This document shows, piece after piece, positions 1 through 8,600 of a DNA stretch of 46,099 nucleotides. Origin of the DNA: an uncultured Parabacteroides sp. (GTDB lineage Bacteria > Bacteroidota > Bacteroidia > Bacteroidales > Tannerellaceae); the NCBI RefSeq assembly GCF_902493135.1, contig NZ_CABUOD010000038.1, positions 1-46,099 of the forward strand, in the 5' to 3' direction. Position 1 is the first letter of the stretch. Each line of letters starts with the position of its first letter. The position numbers and the translations under genes were made by a program. Under the pieces are notes generated by a model. The model was not told where the DNA came from and searched no databases. It saw only the letters and a list, made by a program, of their open reading frames with translations.

Positions 1-81
1 TTCTATCCGAACCGGGTAAGGGAACTATATCTCTATTTTTCAGTTAAATGAAAGAACCGTGCCGAAACATCAATGTTTGTA

Positions 82-867
82 TCAAACACACAAGAAGATG
101 CCGGACAAGATACGCCCGCTCTTGATTCCTAAGCGGCGGGCGGAGAAGAACTCGTCGGGATGGGTGTAGGTGCAGATGCCGGCGAGTTCGATATTTCCGG
201 CAGAGAGGCCCGCGGCTAATAGTTGCAGGCGGTTGGCCTCCCATAAATCGATATGGGCTTTTCCGGTATCGGCATTACGCTTCAGGATACGCGGCATTTC
301 AAAACCGGCCTCCCGAAAGGCGTCGACCACCTCCTCGCCGACTTCGAAGGCATCGGGACCGATGGAAGGAGCAATACCGGCTTTCATGAGGCAAGGATCG
401 GCTCCATATTCATCCATGAGGAAACGGACGGTTTTTGCAGCGATACTCTGTACGGTCCCCCGCCAACCGGCATGAACGGCAGCTACCGCCTTCACATCGG
501 GAGCGTACAGCAGGACAGGGACACAATCGGCTGTCGAGACGGCGATGCAAACGCCCGGCACATCCGTCACCAACGCATCTACACCGTGCAGATAAACCCG
601 CTGTTCATCCAAAGGAAGGGAAAGGGAAAAAGGTTCGATCGAACGGATCTCCGTCCCGTGGACCTGAAAAGGCGCGAAAATACGTTCGGATGGTATCCCG
701 ATTGCATCCGAAAGAAGTTTCCGGTTCGCCCGGACGGCTTCCGGATTGTCCCCGCTGTATTCACCGGGGTTAAAGGAGGCATACGCACCTTCGCTCGCAC
801 CTCCCTGACGGGTCGTCACAAAATGAGAGATGTTGCAATCCTCGCTTAATACGGGAAATTGCAACAT
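82..867 (-). CDS. pgeF: PgeF/YfiH-type polyphenol oxidase-family (laccase-domain) protein
   Basis: Member of the YfiH/YlmD/LACC1 family. Characterised members act on purine nucleosides, and the E. coli protein is linked to peptidoglycan editing. The metal-site signatures are visible: QVHG, TADCVP and the hallmark HAGWRGT, plus a C-terminal CTYTHPDEFFSARR block. The open frame runs upstream to 990 inside obgE, but that extension is basic, low complexity and lies over the acidic obgE tail. I therefore start at ATG 867, giving 261 aa, close to the usual family length. The start lies 10 nt after the obgE stop, which suggests co-transcription and perhaps coupling. Family certain; substrate in this organism inferred. 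Confidence 0.9.
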   Translation of the reverse strand: MLQFPVLSEDCNISHFVTTRQGGASEGAYASFNPGEYSGDNPEAVRANRKLLSDAIGIPSERIFAPFQVHGTEIRSIEPFSLSLPLDEQRVYLHGVDALVTDVPGVCIAVSTADCVPVLLYAPDVKAVAAVHAGWRGTVQSIAAKTVRFLMDEYGADPCLMKAGIAPSIGPDAFEVGEEVVDAFREAGFEMPRILKRNADTGKAHIDLWEANRLQLLAAGLSAGNIELAGICTYTHPDEFFSARRLGIKSGRILSGIFLCV

Positions 868-877
868 CTTCACTTTA

Positions 878-2041
878 TCATTTGGAAGTATCTTCATCTT
901 CTTCGTCGTCCCAATCTTCATATTCTTCATACTCTTCATCATCGTCGGGATCCTCTTCCTCAAGAGGAATGACAAAATCGTCATCGTCAAGCGAAAGTGT
1001 GCTTACATCGATGTTCTTATGGACGATACGCTCTACCTCGTGGAACGTTTCCTTATTCAGCTCCTTCCACAACAGGTCTTTCAGTTCGGTGATCCCCATT
1101 CCGGTAACGGAAGAGATAAAGACATGCGGAACGCCTTCCGGAAGATCTTCGGACAACGCCTCGATCAACTCCTCATCCAGCATATCGCTCTTGGTGATAG
1201 CCAGAACACGGCTTTTACCCTGCAAATCCGGGTTATACTTGACCAGTTCGCCCAAAAGGATTTCATATTCTTTCTTGATATCATCCGCATCGGCAGGCAC
1301 CATAAACAGGAGCAACGAATTGCGTTCGATATGGCGCAAGAACCGCAATCCCAGACCTTTACCTTCGCTGGCGCCCTCGATAATACCGGGAATATCGGCC
1401 ATAACGAACGAACGGTTGTCGCGATAGCTCACGATACCCAAGTTCGGTTCGAGCGTCGTAAACGGATAATTGGCGATCTTCGGTTTGGCAGCCGAAACAA
1501 CCGACAGCAACGTCGACTTTCCGGCATTCGGGAAACCGACCAGGCCGACATCGGCCAACAGTTTCAATTGCAGGATCACCATGCGTTCCTGTGCCGGTTC
1601 GCCGGGTTGCGCATAACGGGGCGCCTGGTTGGTCGACGTCTTGAAGTGACAGTTGCCCAATCCTCCGCGTCCGCCTTTCAACAGCATTACCTGCTGACCG
1701 TCTTCGGTCACGTCACAGATAAACTCTCCCGTATCGGCATCGTACACGACTGTTCCGCAAGGAACCTCTATCACACGATCCTCACCGTCTTTTCCGAAAC
1801 TGCGCTTGGCACCGCCGCCTTCGCCATTCGTCGCCATGATATGACGCTCATACTTCAGGTGGAGAAGTGTCCAGTAATTCCTGTTTCCACGAAGATACAC
1901 ATGGCCTCCTCGCCCTCCATCGCCTCCGTCGGGACCTCCTTTCGGAATGTATTTCTCGCGGCGAAAGTGAGAAGACCCTCTCCCGCCCTTACCAGAGCGG
2001 CAATAGATCTTTACATAATCTACAAAGTTCGATTCAGCCAC
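878..2041 (-). CDS. obgE: Obg-family GTPase ObgE/CgtA
   Basis: 387-aa essential-type GTPase that binds the large ribosomal subunit and links ribosome maturation to growth state. The N-terminal glycine-rich Obg fold (about residues 1-160; GGRGGHVYLRG, KGGRGGLGNCHFKT) is followed by a G domain with G1 GFPNAGKST, G3 DIPGIIEG, G4 TKSD and a G5-like SSVTG. The C-terminus is a long Asp/Glu tail, as in many Bacteroidetes Obg proteins. It sits between adk (22 nt upstream) and pgeF, in a minus-strand housekeeping operon. A 457-aa open frame on the opposite strand is a shadow of this gene's codon pattern. Confidence 0.97.
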   Translation of the reverse strand: MAESNFVDYVKIYCRSGKGGRGSSHFRREKYIPKGGPDGGDGGRGGHVYLRGNRNYWTLLHLKYERHIMATNGEGGGAKRSFGKDGEDRVIEVPCGTVVYDADTGEFICDVTEDGQQVMLLKGGRGGLGNCHFKTSTNQAPRYAQPGEPAQERMVILQLKLLADVGLVGFPNAGKSTLLSVVSAAKPKIANYPFTTLEPNLGIVSYRDNRSFVMADIPGIIEGASEGKGLGLRFLRHIERNSLLLFMVPADADDIKKEYEILLGELVKYNPDLQGKSRVLAITKSDMLDEELIEALSEDLPEGVPHVFISSVTGMGITELKDLLWKELNKETFHEVERIVHKNIDVSTLSLDDDDFVIPLEEEDPDDDEEYEEYEDWDDEEDEDTSK

Positions 2042-2062
2042 TTTTACTTTTTAATTTATGAT

Positions 2063-2632
2063 TTACAAACTATTTACCGCATCCTTGATACGGCCGAAAA
2101 TTTCTTCGATTGTACCCATACCTTTGATGGCGACATGTTTGCCTTCACCGATATAGTAATCAGCCAGAGGAGCAGTCTGTTTGTGATAAACGTCCAGTCT
2201 TGACTTGATTGTTTCCAGATTATCATCCGAACGGCCTGAGACCTTCCCGCGTTCCAACAGGCGGTTGATCAGTTCTTCTTCTTCTACCTGAAGGTTCAAC
2301 ATAACTGAAACATCGGTTCCGCGCTTGTTCAACATTTCTTTCAGTGCTTTTGCCTGCGGGATCGTGCGGGGAAAACCGTCGAAGATAACGCCCTTGGAGT
2401 TCACTTTGCTGTCCAAAACCTTAGCCAGCATGTCAACGATCAGTTCATCCGGGACCAGTTGTCCTTTTTCGATGTAATCTTTAGCAATCTTACCCAGCTC
2501 TGTCTCGTTCTTCATTTCAGAACGCAAAACATCACCTGTAGAAATATGGTCCAAACCATATTCTTTAATAATCAATTCGCTCTGTGTTCCCTTTCCTGAA
2601 CCGGGAGCACCAAAAATAACAATGTTCAACAT
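2063..2632 (-). CDS. adk: Adenylate kinase
   Basis: Reversible transfer of phosphate from ATP to AMP in the cytosol. The P-loop GAPGSGKGTQ lies at residues 7-16, followed by the AMP-binding region (STGDVLR), the FDGFPRT motif and a short LID (GRSDDN) without zinc cysteines. From ATG 2632 the protein is 189 aa, the usual length of the short-LID form. An in-frame start at 2671 would add 13 residues before the canonical MLNIVIFGAPG start, so I rejected it. Upstream hpt ends 124 nt away; no good promoter is visible in the gap, so co-transcription is likely. Confidence 0.97.
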   Translation of the reverse strand: MLNIVIFGAPGSGKGTQSELIIKEYGLDHISTGDVLRSEMKNETELGKIAKDYIEKGQLVPDELIVDMLAKVLDSKVNSKGVIFDGFPRTIPQAKALKEMLNKRGTDVSVMLNLQVEEEELINRLLERGKVSGRSDDNLETIKSRLDVYHKQTAPLADYYIGEGKHVAIKGMGTIEEIFGRIKDAVNSL

Positions 2633-2756
2633 AAAAAGTTTACCTTTTAATTGACAATTGGCAATAGACAATCACATCAACGCCCAATCACCGATCATCG
2701 CTTATTATACATTAATCTAATAAATTCCCCCTCTTTAACCGGCCTGCGACCATTTA
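2633..2756. other. Gap between hpt and adk with degenerate CAAT repeats
   Basis: This 124-bp spacer contains a run of short, decayed CAAT-containing units (about 2650-2690: GACAATTGG, GCAATAG, ACAATC, CCAATC). It resembles the short-unit repeats seen between other gene pairs in this window (19595-19622 and 21894-21914). No promoter box or terminator hairpin was recognised. Confidence 0.35.
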
Positions 2757-3296
2757 TCAGCTCTCGACTATTTTATAGATGTTTCTGTAAGCCCGTCCCA
2801 TCTCATCATAATCCAATCCGTAACCGACAATAAAGTCACTCGGAATCCGGATGCCGATATAATCAGGTTTCAGACTGCACTTCAACGAATCGGGCTTGAA
2901 CAACATAGTCGCCAGTTTGACATCGGCCGCCCCGTCCTTGCGAAGTTTATCCATCACATACTGCATCGTAAATCCGGTATCGATAATATCCTCGATCAAG
3001 ATCAAAGTCCTCCCTTTCACATCGGCCTGTACCGGCATGATCTCACGGACCACACCGGTCGTACTGGTCCCTTTATAGGATGAATAGCGGGCAAAAGTAA
3101 TTTCATACGGTTCGTTCAACTGCCGCATCAGCTCCGCCGTGAACATAAAAGCCCCGTTCAGAATTCCCACGAACAACGGATGCGTGCCTTTCACATCGGC
3201 GCGAATACGTTCCGCCACTTTCGCAATCGCTTCTTTTATCTCCTCTTCCGGGATAAAGAGTTCAAATTCTTTGTCTTTTAATCGGATCCTATCCAT
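2757..3296 (-). CDS. hpt: Hypoxanthine phosphoribosyltransferase
   Basis: Purine salvage enzyme: hypoxanthine (and often guanine) plus PRPP gives IMP (GMP). The PRPP-binding signature LILIEDIIDTGFTM is clear, as are the N-terminal ...FVGILNGAFMF loop and the C-terminal YGLDYDEMGRAYRNI segment typical of bacterial Hpt. I start at ATG 3296 (179 aa, MDRIRLKDKEF), because the extra 25 residues of the longer frame overlap a near-perfect promoter at 3320-3350. It is the first gene of hpt-adk-obgE-pgeF on the minus strand. Confidence 0.95.
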   Translation of the reverse strand: MDRIRLKDKEFELFIPEEEIKEAIAKVAERIRADVKGTHPLFVGILNGAFMFTAELMRQLNEPYEITFARYSSYKGTSTTGVVREIMPVQADVKGRTLILIEDIIDTGFTMQYVMDKLRKDGAADVKLATMLFKPDSLKCSLKPDYIGIRIPSDFIVGYGLDYDEMGRAYRNIYKIVES

Positions 3297-3319
3297 ATTC
3301 CGTTCGATTTTCGAGGGGA

Positions 3320-3350
3320 CAAAGGTACAACTTTTTCGGGTAAGCGCAAA
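3320..3350 (-). promoter_or_regulatory. Bacteroidetes-type promoter for hpt operon
   Basis: On the minus strand, TTTG at 3350-3347 (-33 element) is followed after exactly 19 bp by TACCTTTG at 3327-3320 (-7 element, consensus TAnnTTTG). This matches the primary sigma-factor promoter of Bacteroidetes. Transcription should start near 3313, leaving a short leader of about 17 nt before the hpt ATG at 3296. Confidence 0.7.
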
Positions 3351-3457
3351 CTTATCCGTAACCGTTTCCATCCGATAGGCAATACAGACAAATCAGGAGA
3401 AAGGCAGATTTGACACATTGCCACTTTTATACCGGTAAGACAGTCCACTTTGTTATG

Positions 3458-3501
3458 TTAAAAAATATTACCCGCCAGTGTAATTCCAACTATATGGGGT
3501 A
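3458..3501 (+). promoter_or_regulatory. Bipartite conserved non-coding motif, copy A
   Basis: TTAAAAAATATTACCC (3458-3473), then 17 nt, then TATATGGGGTA (3491-3501). The same two blocks with identical spacing recur on the minus strand at 34678-34635, inside the SusC invertible segment. TACCC and GGGTA in the two blocks form an inverted pair. It lies upstream of hpt and downstream of the ABC genes. It could be an operator or a remnant of a small dispersed element; function unknown. Confidence 0.4.
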
Positions 3502-3509
3502 GAAATTCT

Positions 3510-3591
3510 ATTTTGACAGGGTGGTAGTGACATTTTGATACCACGCAAATCCGTTTTTTCCCTTATTTTATTTTCTACTCTCTGTCAAAAT
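3510..3591. repeat. Nested inverted repeats at the end of the ABC operon
   Basis: ATTTTGACAG (3510-3519) and its exact complement CTGTCAAAAT (3582-3591) form a 10-bp inverted repeat with a 62-bp interior. The right arm lies inside the last codons of the ABC ATPase gene. A second hairpin, GTGGTA (3521-3526) with TACCAC (3539-3544), is nested inside. No U-tract follows, so it is at best a weak terminator of the minus-strand ABC operon. Confidence 0.35.
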
Positions 3592-4242
3592 ATTGCCATC
3601 CATCATACGGATCAGCCGACCGGCCATCCGGGCATTTTCCTCGGAGTGGGTAACCATCACGACGGTCGTTCCTTCACGATTCAGTTCAGTCAGGAGGTTC
3701 ATCACTTCATTGCCGTTGACGGAATCCAGGTTTCCGGTCGGCTCATCCGCCAAGACGATATGCGGATTCGTGACGATGGCGCGGGCAATCGCCACACGTT
3801 GTTGCTGACCACCGGACAATTGTTGGGGGAAATGTTCCGAACGGTGGGCGATCTGCATCCGGTCGAGGGCAGCATTCACCCTTTCAACCCGTTCCTTCAT
3901 AGAAACACCGGCATAGAGCAAGGGAAGTTCCACATTCTCAAAGACCGTCAATTCGTCTATCAGGTTAAAACTCTGAAAGACAAAACCGATATTTCCGTTC
4001 CGCAGGTCCGTACGGCTATTTTCCGTATATCGGGAAACTTCCTGCCCGAGAAACCACAGTTCGCCGTCCGTCGGGTTATCCAACAGCCCCAAGAGATTCA
4101 GCAATGTCGATTTGCCACAACCGGAAGGTCCCATGATTGCCAGGAATTCTCCTTCGTTTATTTCCAGATTAATGCCATTCAAGGCTGTCGTCTCCACACT
4201 TTCCGTGCGGAATACTTTCGTCAGGTTAATTGCTCGTATCAT
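3568..4242 (-). CDS. MacB/LolD-type ABC transporter ATP-binding protein
   Basis: 224-aa nucleotide-binding subunit of a type-VII (MacB/FtsX-like) ABC system. Walker A GPSGCGKST is at residues 38-46, followed by the Q-loop FVFQSFNLI, signature LSGGQQQR, Walker B IVLADEPTGNLD and H-loop MVTHSEE, all intact. It lies directly downstream of an 802-aa permease on the same strand, so the pair should form one mechanotransmission-type complex in the inner membrane. No periplasmic adaptor (MacA-like) gene is next to it, so the role (lipoprotein release, peptide efflux, or stress signalling) cannot be set from context. Confidence 0.93.
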   Translation of the reverse strand: MIRAINLTKVFRTESVETTALNGINLEINEGEFLAIMGPSGCGKSTLLNLLGLLDNPTDGELWFLGQEVSRYTENSRTDLRNGNIGFVFQSFNLIDELTVFENVELPLLYAGVSMKERVERVNAALDRMQIAHRSEHFPQQLSGGQQQRVAIARAIVTNPHIVLADEPTGNLDSVNGNEVMNLLTELNREGTTVVMVTHSEENARMAGRLIRMMDGNILTESRK

Positions 4243-4278
4243 ACTTATCTGTTTTTTATTTCATACTTATCATTTCAT

Positions 4279-6687
4279 TTACTCATAACGTAGTGATGTC
4301 ACCGGATTACGGGAGGCGGCACGCCAAGTCTGGACAACAACCGTCAACATCGTTATCAGCAAGATGATACAACCGGCCAGCGGAAACAGCCACCAACTGA
4401 CGGCTGTATGATAAGCGAAATTGCTTATCCAGCGAAGCATCAACAGATAGCTCAACGGGCAGGCGATTAGAAACGCAATTCCGACCCCAACCATATATTC
4501 CCGGCAGAACATCCACACGATCCGGCGGGAATGTGCTCCGTTCACCTTCCTGACGCCGATCTCTTTCGTACGTTGCACCGTCGACAAAGCGACCAAGCCG
4601 AACACCCCCATCATGGCGACAATGATAGCCAGCACCGTAAAGACCAGGAACATCCGGCCAAGCTGCCGCTCATGAGCATAATTCAAATTCAAAGCGTCCG
4701 AGAAAAAACGATAGGTAAAGACGTTATCCGGACGCATCTTCTCATACTCGTCTTTCAGGAACTTCAATGTCTCTACTCTATTCTCAGGAGAGATCTTTAT
4801 ATATAATGTATTCAACAGACGGCGGGAATAATACAGATAAGCCGGTTTCACTTTCTCACGCAATGGCTGGAAGTTAAAATCCTTCACGATACCGACGATC
4901 CGCGATGCCTCTCCGTACCACCCTTTATTCTGTAAAAGCATACCGACCGGATCTTCCACATTCATCATTTTCCAGGCCGTTTCATTAATGACAATCGGCA
5001 ACTCTTTTTCATAGGCACCGTCCATATAGGCCTTTTTATCAGCTCCAAACGGCATTCCTTTCAACAGGGTCAAGCCCAACGTCTCCATAAAATCACCATC
5101 ACCGGCCACTCCGACCATTTTCAGCGAATCGACCTGTCCGGCTTCGTTCATCCAGCTGAACGAGTTCTCCTCCGTTCGATGTCCCTGAAGATAATCCGAA
5201 AGCTCCACTCCTCCGGTCACAGACCTGACATTCGGGTTCTTCAACACCTCCTGTTTATAATCATCAATTCCATAACCGCCCATGTAGGACATAAAGTCGA
5301 AAAGGCCGCAATCGGCAACCACCATGTCTTCCTTGTCCAGTCCCAAATCCGCATTTTGCAGATAATGAAGTTGTTTGAATACGACAGAAGTACAAAAGAT
5401 CATTACTATGGCGATAACAAACTGCACACACACCAGACCTTTGACCAACGCGCCTTTTTTCCCGGCGGGATTTCCTCCCCTAAAAGATTGCAGCGGATTA
5501 AACCGCGACATATAAAAAGCGGGAAACGCTCCCGCCAAGCAGCCGACTCCGATAATCCCAAACAGGACAAACAATAGGGTCTGCCAACTGGCCGTCAGCA
5601 CAATATCCTTTTCCACAAACCGGTTGAAAAGCGGCAACAGCAATTCCGTCAACGCCAATGCCAGTATCAACGACAGGAACGCCTGTACCAGACTCTCCGA
5701 CAGAAATTGCATCACCAGGACCTTCCGCTTGGCTCCTGTCACTTTCCGGACGCCGATTTCCTTAAAACGTTGGGAGGCGCGTGCCGTAGACAAAGTTGTG
5801 AAATTGAATGCTCCCATAAAAACGATCAGGACAGCCAAAGCCGTAAACAGATAAATCTGCGACATATTCCCGTGATTGCCGACTTCCGGATCTTTAAATG
5901 AAGTATGCAGATGGATATCTTTCAGCGGTTGGAAATCCAAAAGCATTCCTTTCTCCTTATGGTTTAACCAGACACGGCTCATCTTCCGCCAATCCGCTTC
6001 TGATAAAACCGCACCTTTTCTTAACTGGATATAAACGTTTGTCCCCTCGACAAAATCCCAATTCATCGGTTCGTAATAGGCCTGTTCGCTCAACAGGACC
6101 TCAAACTTGATATGGCTTTTACGCGGGACTTTCAGGACTGCCGCCACTTTATAACGAAAAGTCTGCCCGAAAAACTGGCAGGTAACTTCTCTCCCGACAA
6201 CCGAAGCCCCGCCAAACAATTTCTTTGCTGCCGACTCCGCCAGCACGATTTGTTGCGGATCTTTCTTTATCAGACCGGGATCGCCGGCGATAACAGGAAA
6301 ACTGAATACATCGAAAAAAGTCGTATCGACATACTTATAGGCAGCTTCGATCAGATCGGTGCCCGAATGCAGGTTCAAAGTTCCGAAATTCAACATAAAA
6401 GTAGCATTCTCCACCTGTGGGAATTCTTCCCGGAATGCCTTGCTCAACGGCGCCACCGTATAGGCTGACTTCTTCACTTGTCCGCTTGCCTCCTGTTCTA
6501 CCGCAATTATCCGGTAGATCGAATCCCGGTTAATTTGAAAATCCTCAAAGGCCGATTCATCCACAATCCAGAGATAGATCAGGAAAGCAGCCGTCATACC
6601 TAACACGAACCCCAGCATATTGATGGAAGAAAACAGGAAACTCCGCTTGATCAGCCGGAGCGCGACTTTAACATAGTGTTTAAACAT
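4279..6687 (-). CDS. MacB/FtsX-family ABC transporter permease
   Basis: 802-aa inner-membrane permease of the double-FtsX type common in Bacteroidetes. It has an N-terminal anchor helix (about residues 18-42), a periplasmic MacB-PCD-like domain, then an FtsX helix bundle (about 280-420). A second anchor and second periplasmic domain follow, and a final FtsX bundle lies near the C-terminus. The repeated cytosolic motif FKEIGVRKVTGAK (first half) and TKEIGVRKVNGAH (second half) marks the internal duplication. The stop lies 36 nt before the ATPase start, so the two are an operon. The substrate is unknown. Confidence 0.92.
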   Translation of the reverse strand: MFKHYVKVALRLIKRSFLFSSINMLGFVLGMTAAFLIYLWIVDESAFEDFQINRDSIYRIIAVEQEASGQVKKSAYTVAPLSKAFREEFPQVENATFMLNFGTLNLHSGTDLIEAAYKYVDTTFFDVFSFPVIAGDPGLIKKDPQQIVLAESAAKKLFGGASVVGREVTCQFFGQTFRYKVAAVLKVPRKSHIKFEVLLSEQAYYEPMNWDFVEGTNVYIQLRKGAVLSEADWRKMSRVWLNHKEKGMLLDFQPLKDIHLHTSFKDPEVGNHGNMSQIYLFTALAVLIVFMGAFNFTTLSTARASQRFKEIGVRKVTGAKRKVLVMQFLSESLVQAFLSLILALALTELLLPLFNRFVEKDIVLTASWQTLLFVLFGIIGVGCLAGAFPAFYMSRFNPLQSFRGGNPAGKKGALVKGLVCVQFVIAIVMIFCTSVVFKQLHYLQNADLGLDKEDMVVADCGLFDFMSYMGGYGIDDYKQEVLKNPNVRSVTGGVELSDYLQGHRTEENSFSWMNEAGQVDSLKMVGVAGDGDFMETLGLTLLKGMPFGADKKAYMDGAYEKELPIVINETAWKMMNVEDPVGMLLQNKGWYGEASRIVGIVKDFNFQPLREKVKPAYLYYSRRLLNTLYIKISPENRVETLKFLKDEYEKMRPDNVFTYRFFSDALNLNYAHERQLGRMFLVFTVLAIIVAMMGVFGLVALSTVQRTKEIGVRKVNGAHSRRIVWMFCREYMVGVGIAFLIACPLSYLLMLRWISNFAYHTAVSWWLFPLAGCIILLITMLTVVVQTWRAASRNPVTSLRYE

Positions 6688-6952
6688 AGGACTGTTTTTT
6701 ATAAATTACCCAACATAAAGCAAATGCCATGCCATTTCCAGAACCGACTTATTCACAACCACATACAGAGGTTCATCTTTTTGCCGACTGTCCACTTCCG
6801 TACACACTACGTGCAAAAACGCACGAAAGTATCCCTTTCACTGCTTGTCTTGACAGATTTTGATACGGTTATCTCAGATAAAATTAGTCTATCTCGGAAC
6901 TTTTGACTAATTTCGCACCAATATTTTAAATGAATGTAAAAAAGATACGACG
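6688..6952. other. Divergent intergenic region
   Basis: 265 bp between the minus-strand ABC permease and the plus-strand DUF3078 gene. A weak match to the -7 box, TAATTTCG at 6908-6915 (one mismatch to TAnnTTTG), may serve the plus-strand gene; no matching -33 box is seen. No clear minus-strand promoter was found. I see no gene here. Confidence 0.35.
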
Positions 6953-8500
6953 ATGGTGAAGAGATCTGTTTTAGCGTTATTTATTGTATTGTCATTCAGC
7001 AGTAATCGGGTAGAGGCACAAGATGTTAATATAATCAGCGGGAATCAGTTGAACAAAACGGTCCAGACTGCTGTTCCCGATACATTTCCTTTATTAGACT
7101 TGGAAGAAACGGAACTGGATAAAATTCCTGATCTCAGGGCACAGTTCGAAAAACTCAATAGCAGCTACTCATCTCCCGCCACACCGAGTGAAAACTTGCT
7201 CCGTTTTTTAAAGAAAGACGAGATAGAGTTATCGCCGGAGGCACAATATTGGGTAAATTGGGTACGTGACCCGTCTACCATCATCAGCCCGTGGGCAACC
7301 TTGCGGGATACGACAATCGTCAATCCGCTGTTCACTCCTATTCTGTTCAAGGGAGGGCTTATCCCGAAAGACCTGCAATTGTATGACAAGGACTTTATTG
7401 CAAAACAACGTCCCGACTTTCCATTGTTCAAGCCGGATACTACTTTATTCCAAGACGAAACATTGAAGAACAAGTTGCAGAATACCGCATATAATTATGT
7501 ACGTGTAAACTACCCGGAATATTTCCGCTATTCGGAACGTGACCTGCCGACAGATGTCGTTAAAACGCATGTTATCAAGAAAGTGACATACGAACCGGAA
7601 CTGATCAAAATAGAAAGTGATCCGAATGCATTCAGCGATGTGGATGCTCCGGTAAAATTCATTCCGGAACGTCGCTACTGGACTTCCCATTTCGAAAGTG
7701 CCATCCAGTTTGCCCAGAATTATATTTCCCCAAACTGGCATAAGGGAGGCGTGAGCACTTTGAACCTGACCAACCGCCAATATTTCGTGTACAATTATAA
7801 TAAGGACAAAGTGCAGTTCACTAACGAACTGGAATGGAAAACGAATGTCTATACGGCTCCAAAAGACACGTTGCGCGATTACAAGATCGGTGACGATGTG
7901 TTGCGGCTCCACAGTAACATCGGTTATAAAGCCTTCAATAAGTGGTTCTATACATTCGATGCCACTTTCCAGACACAGCTTTTCAGCAACTATGCCGAAA
8001 ATACCGACAACAAACTGGCCGGCTTCCTTTCGCCGTTCAACATCAACCTCGGTGTCGGTATGAAATATGACCTGAACAAGAAATTTCCCAATAGCCGACA
8101 TAAGAAATTGACATTGTCTGCCAACCTCGCTCCGCTCTCTTATACATTTATGTATAGCACGAACAAGGACATCGATTTGGGACGTCACGGTTTCAAAAAA
8201 GATGAAGCCACAGGCAAATACGAACGCAAATTAAGCCAATTCGGTTCCACGATAAACGCAACCATGACATTCCAGTTCAACCGGAATGTAAGCTGGTATT
8301 CGCGTTTCTACTATTTTACCAGTTACGACCGCATGTTGGGTGAATTCGAAAACCGCCTGACAATGGCTATCAGCCGTTTCTTCTCGACCACCATATCGTT
8401 GAACTTACGTTACGATGACGCAGTCACCAAGAAAGAAGATTTCGACAGTTATCTTCAGATCAACGAGCTGTTGAGCTTCGGGTTTAATTACAAATGGTAA
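6953..8500 (+). CDS. DUF3078-family outer-membrane-type protein
   Basis: 515 aa with a cleavable signal peptide (about residues 1-22, ending VEAQ). The C-terminal two-thirds carry the features I associate with DUF3078: the NWHKGG segment (about 265-270) followed by alternating amphipathic strands rich in Tyr/Trp/Asn, and an aromatic C-terminus (FGFNYKW). This pattern suggests a beta-barrel in the outer membrane. The N-terminal ~200 residues are periplasmic-like and proline-rich. Function unknown. A hairpin follows the stop, so it is probably monocistronic. Confidence 0.8.
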   Translation: MVKRSVLALFIVLSFSSNRVEAQDVNIISGNQLNKTVQTAVPDTFPLLDLEETELDKIPDLRAQFEKLNSSYSSPATPSENLLRFLKKDEIELSPEAQYWVNWVRDPSTIISPWATLRDTTIVNPLFTPILFKGGLIPKDLQLYDKDFIAKQRPDFPLFKPDTTLFQDETLKNKLQNTAYNYVRVNYPEYFRYSERDLPTDVVKTHVIKKVTYEPELIKIESDPNAFSDVDAPVKFIPERRYWTSHFESAIQFAQNYISPNWHKGGVSTLNLTNRQYFVYNYNKDKVQFTNELEWKTNVYTAPKDTLRDYKIGDDVLRLHSNIGYKAFNKWFYTFDATFQTQLFSNYAENTDNKLAGFLSPFNINLGVGMKYDLNKKFPNSRHKKLTLSANLAPLSYTFMYSTNKDIDLGRHGFKKDEATGKYERKLSQFGSTINATMTFQFNRNVSWYSRFYYFTSYDRMLGEFENRLTMAISRFFSTTISLNLRYDDAVTKKEDFDSYLQINELLSFGFNYKW

Positions 8501-8501
8501 G

Positions 8502-8533
8502 ACAAAGTCTATTATTTCCATAATAAACTTTGT
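8502..8533 (+). terminator. Stem-loop after the DUF3078 gene
   Basis: ACAAAGTCTATTAT (8502-8515), loop TTCC, then ATAATAAACTTTGT (8520-8533): a 14-bp stem with one mismatch, starting 2 nt after the stop codon. There is no long U-tract, so intrinsic termination is likely but not certain. It separates this gene from the rseC-rnf promoter. Confidence 0.5.
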
Positions 8534-8562
8534 TAATCGTGACATAATTTCCAAATAATACG

Positions 8563-8570
8563 TACTTTTG
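8563..8570 (+). promoter_or_regulatory. -7 box of the rseC-rnf operon promoter
   Basis: TACTTTTG at 8563-8570 fits TAnnTTTG exactly and lies 31 nt before the rseC ATG. A TTTG at the expected -33 distance is absent (the nearest, 8529-8532, is 30 bp away), so the promoter may be weak or activator-dependent. Confidence 0.5.
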
Positions 8571-8600
8571 CCTCGGTTTTGCAATGTCGAGATTACAAAT

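Noticed and set aside
82..990. Longer 302-aa version of PgeF
   Set aside because: The extra 41 residues overlap the acidic obgE tail in another frame and are low complexity; ATG 867 gives the usual family length and sits just after the obgE stop.
830..2203. 457-codon open frame on the plus strand opposite obgE
   Set aside because: It is antisense to a certain gene, has no start context or recognisable motif, and its composition mirrors the codon pattern of obgE.
3535..4293. 252-codon plus-strand open frame opposite the ABC ATPase
   Set aside because: Shadow of the ATPase gene, whose motifs are all intact on the minus strand.
7445..8188. 247-codon minus-strand open frame opposite the DUF3078 gene
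   Set aside because: Antisense shadow of a convincing exported beta-rich protein; no start context or family motif.
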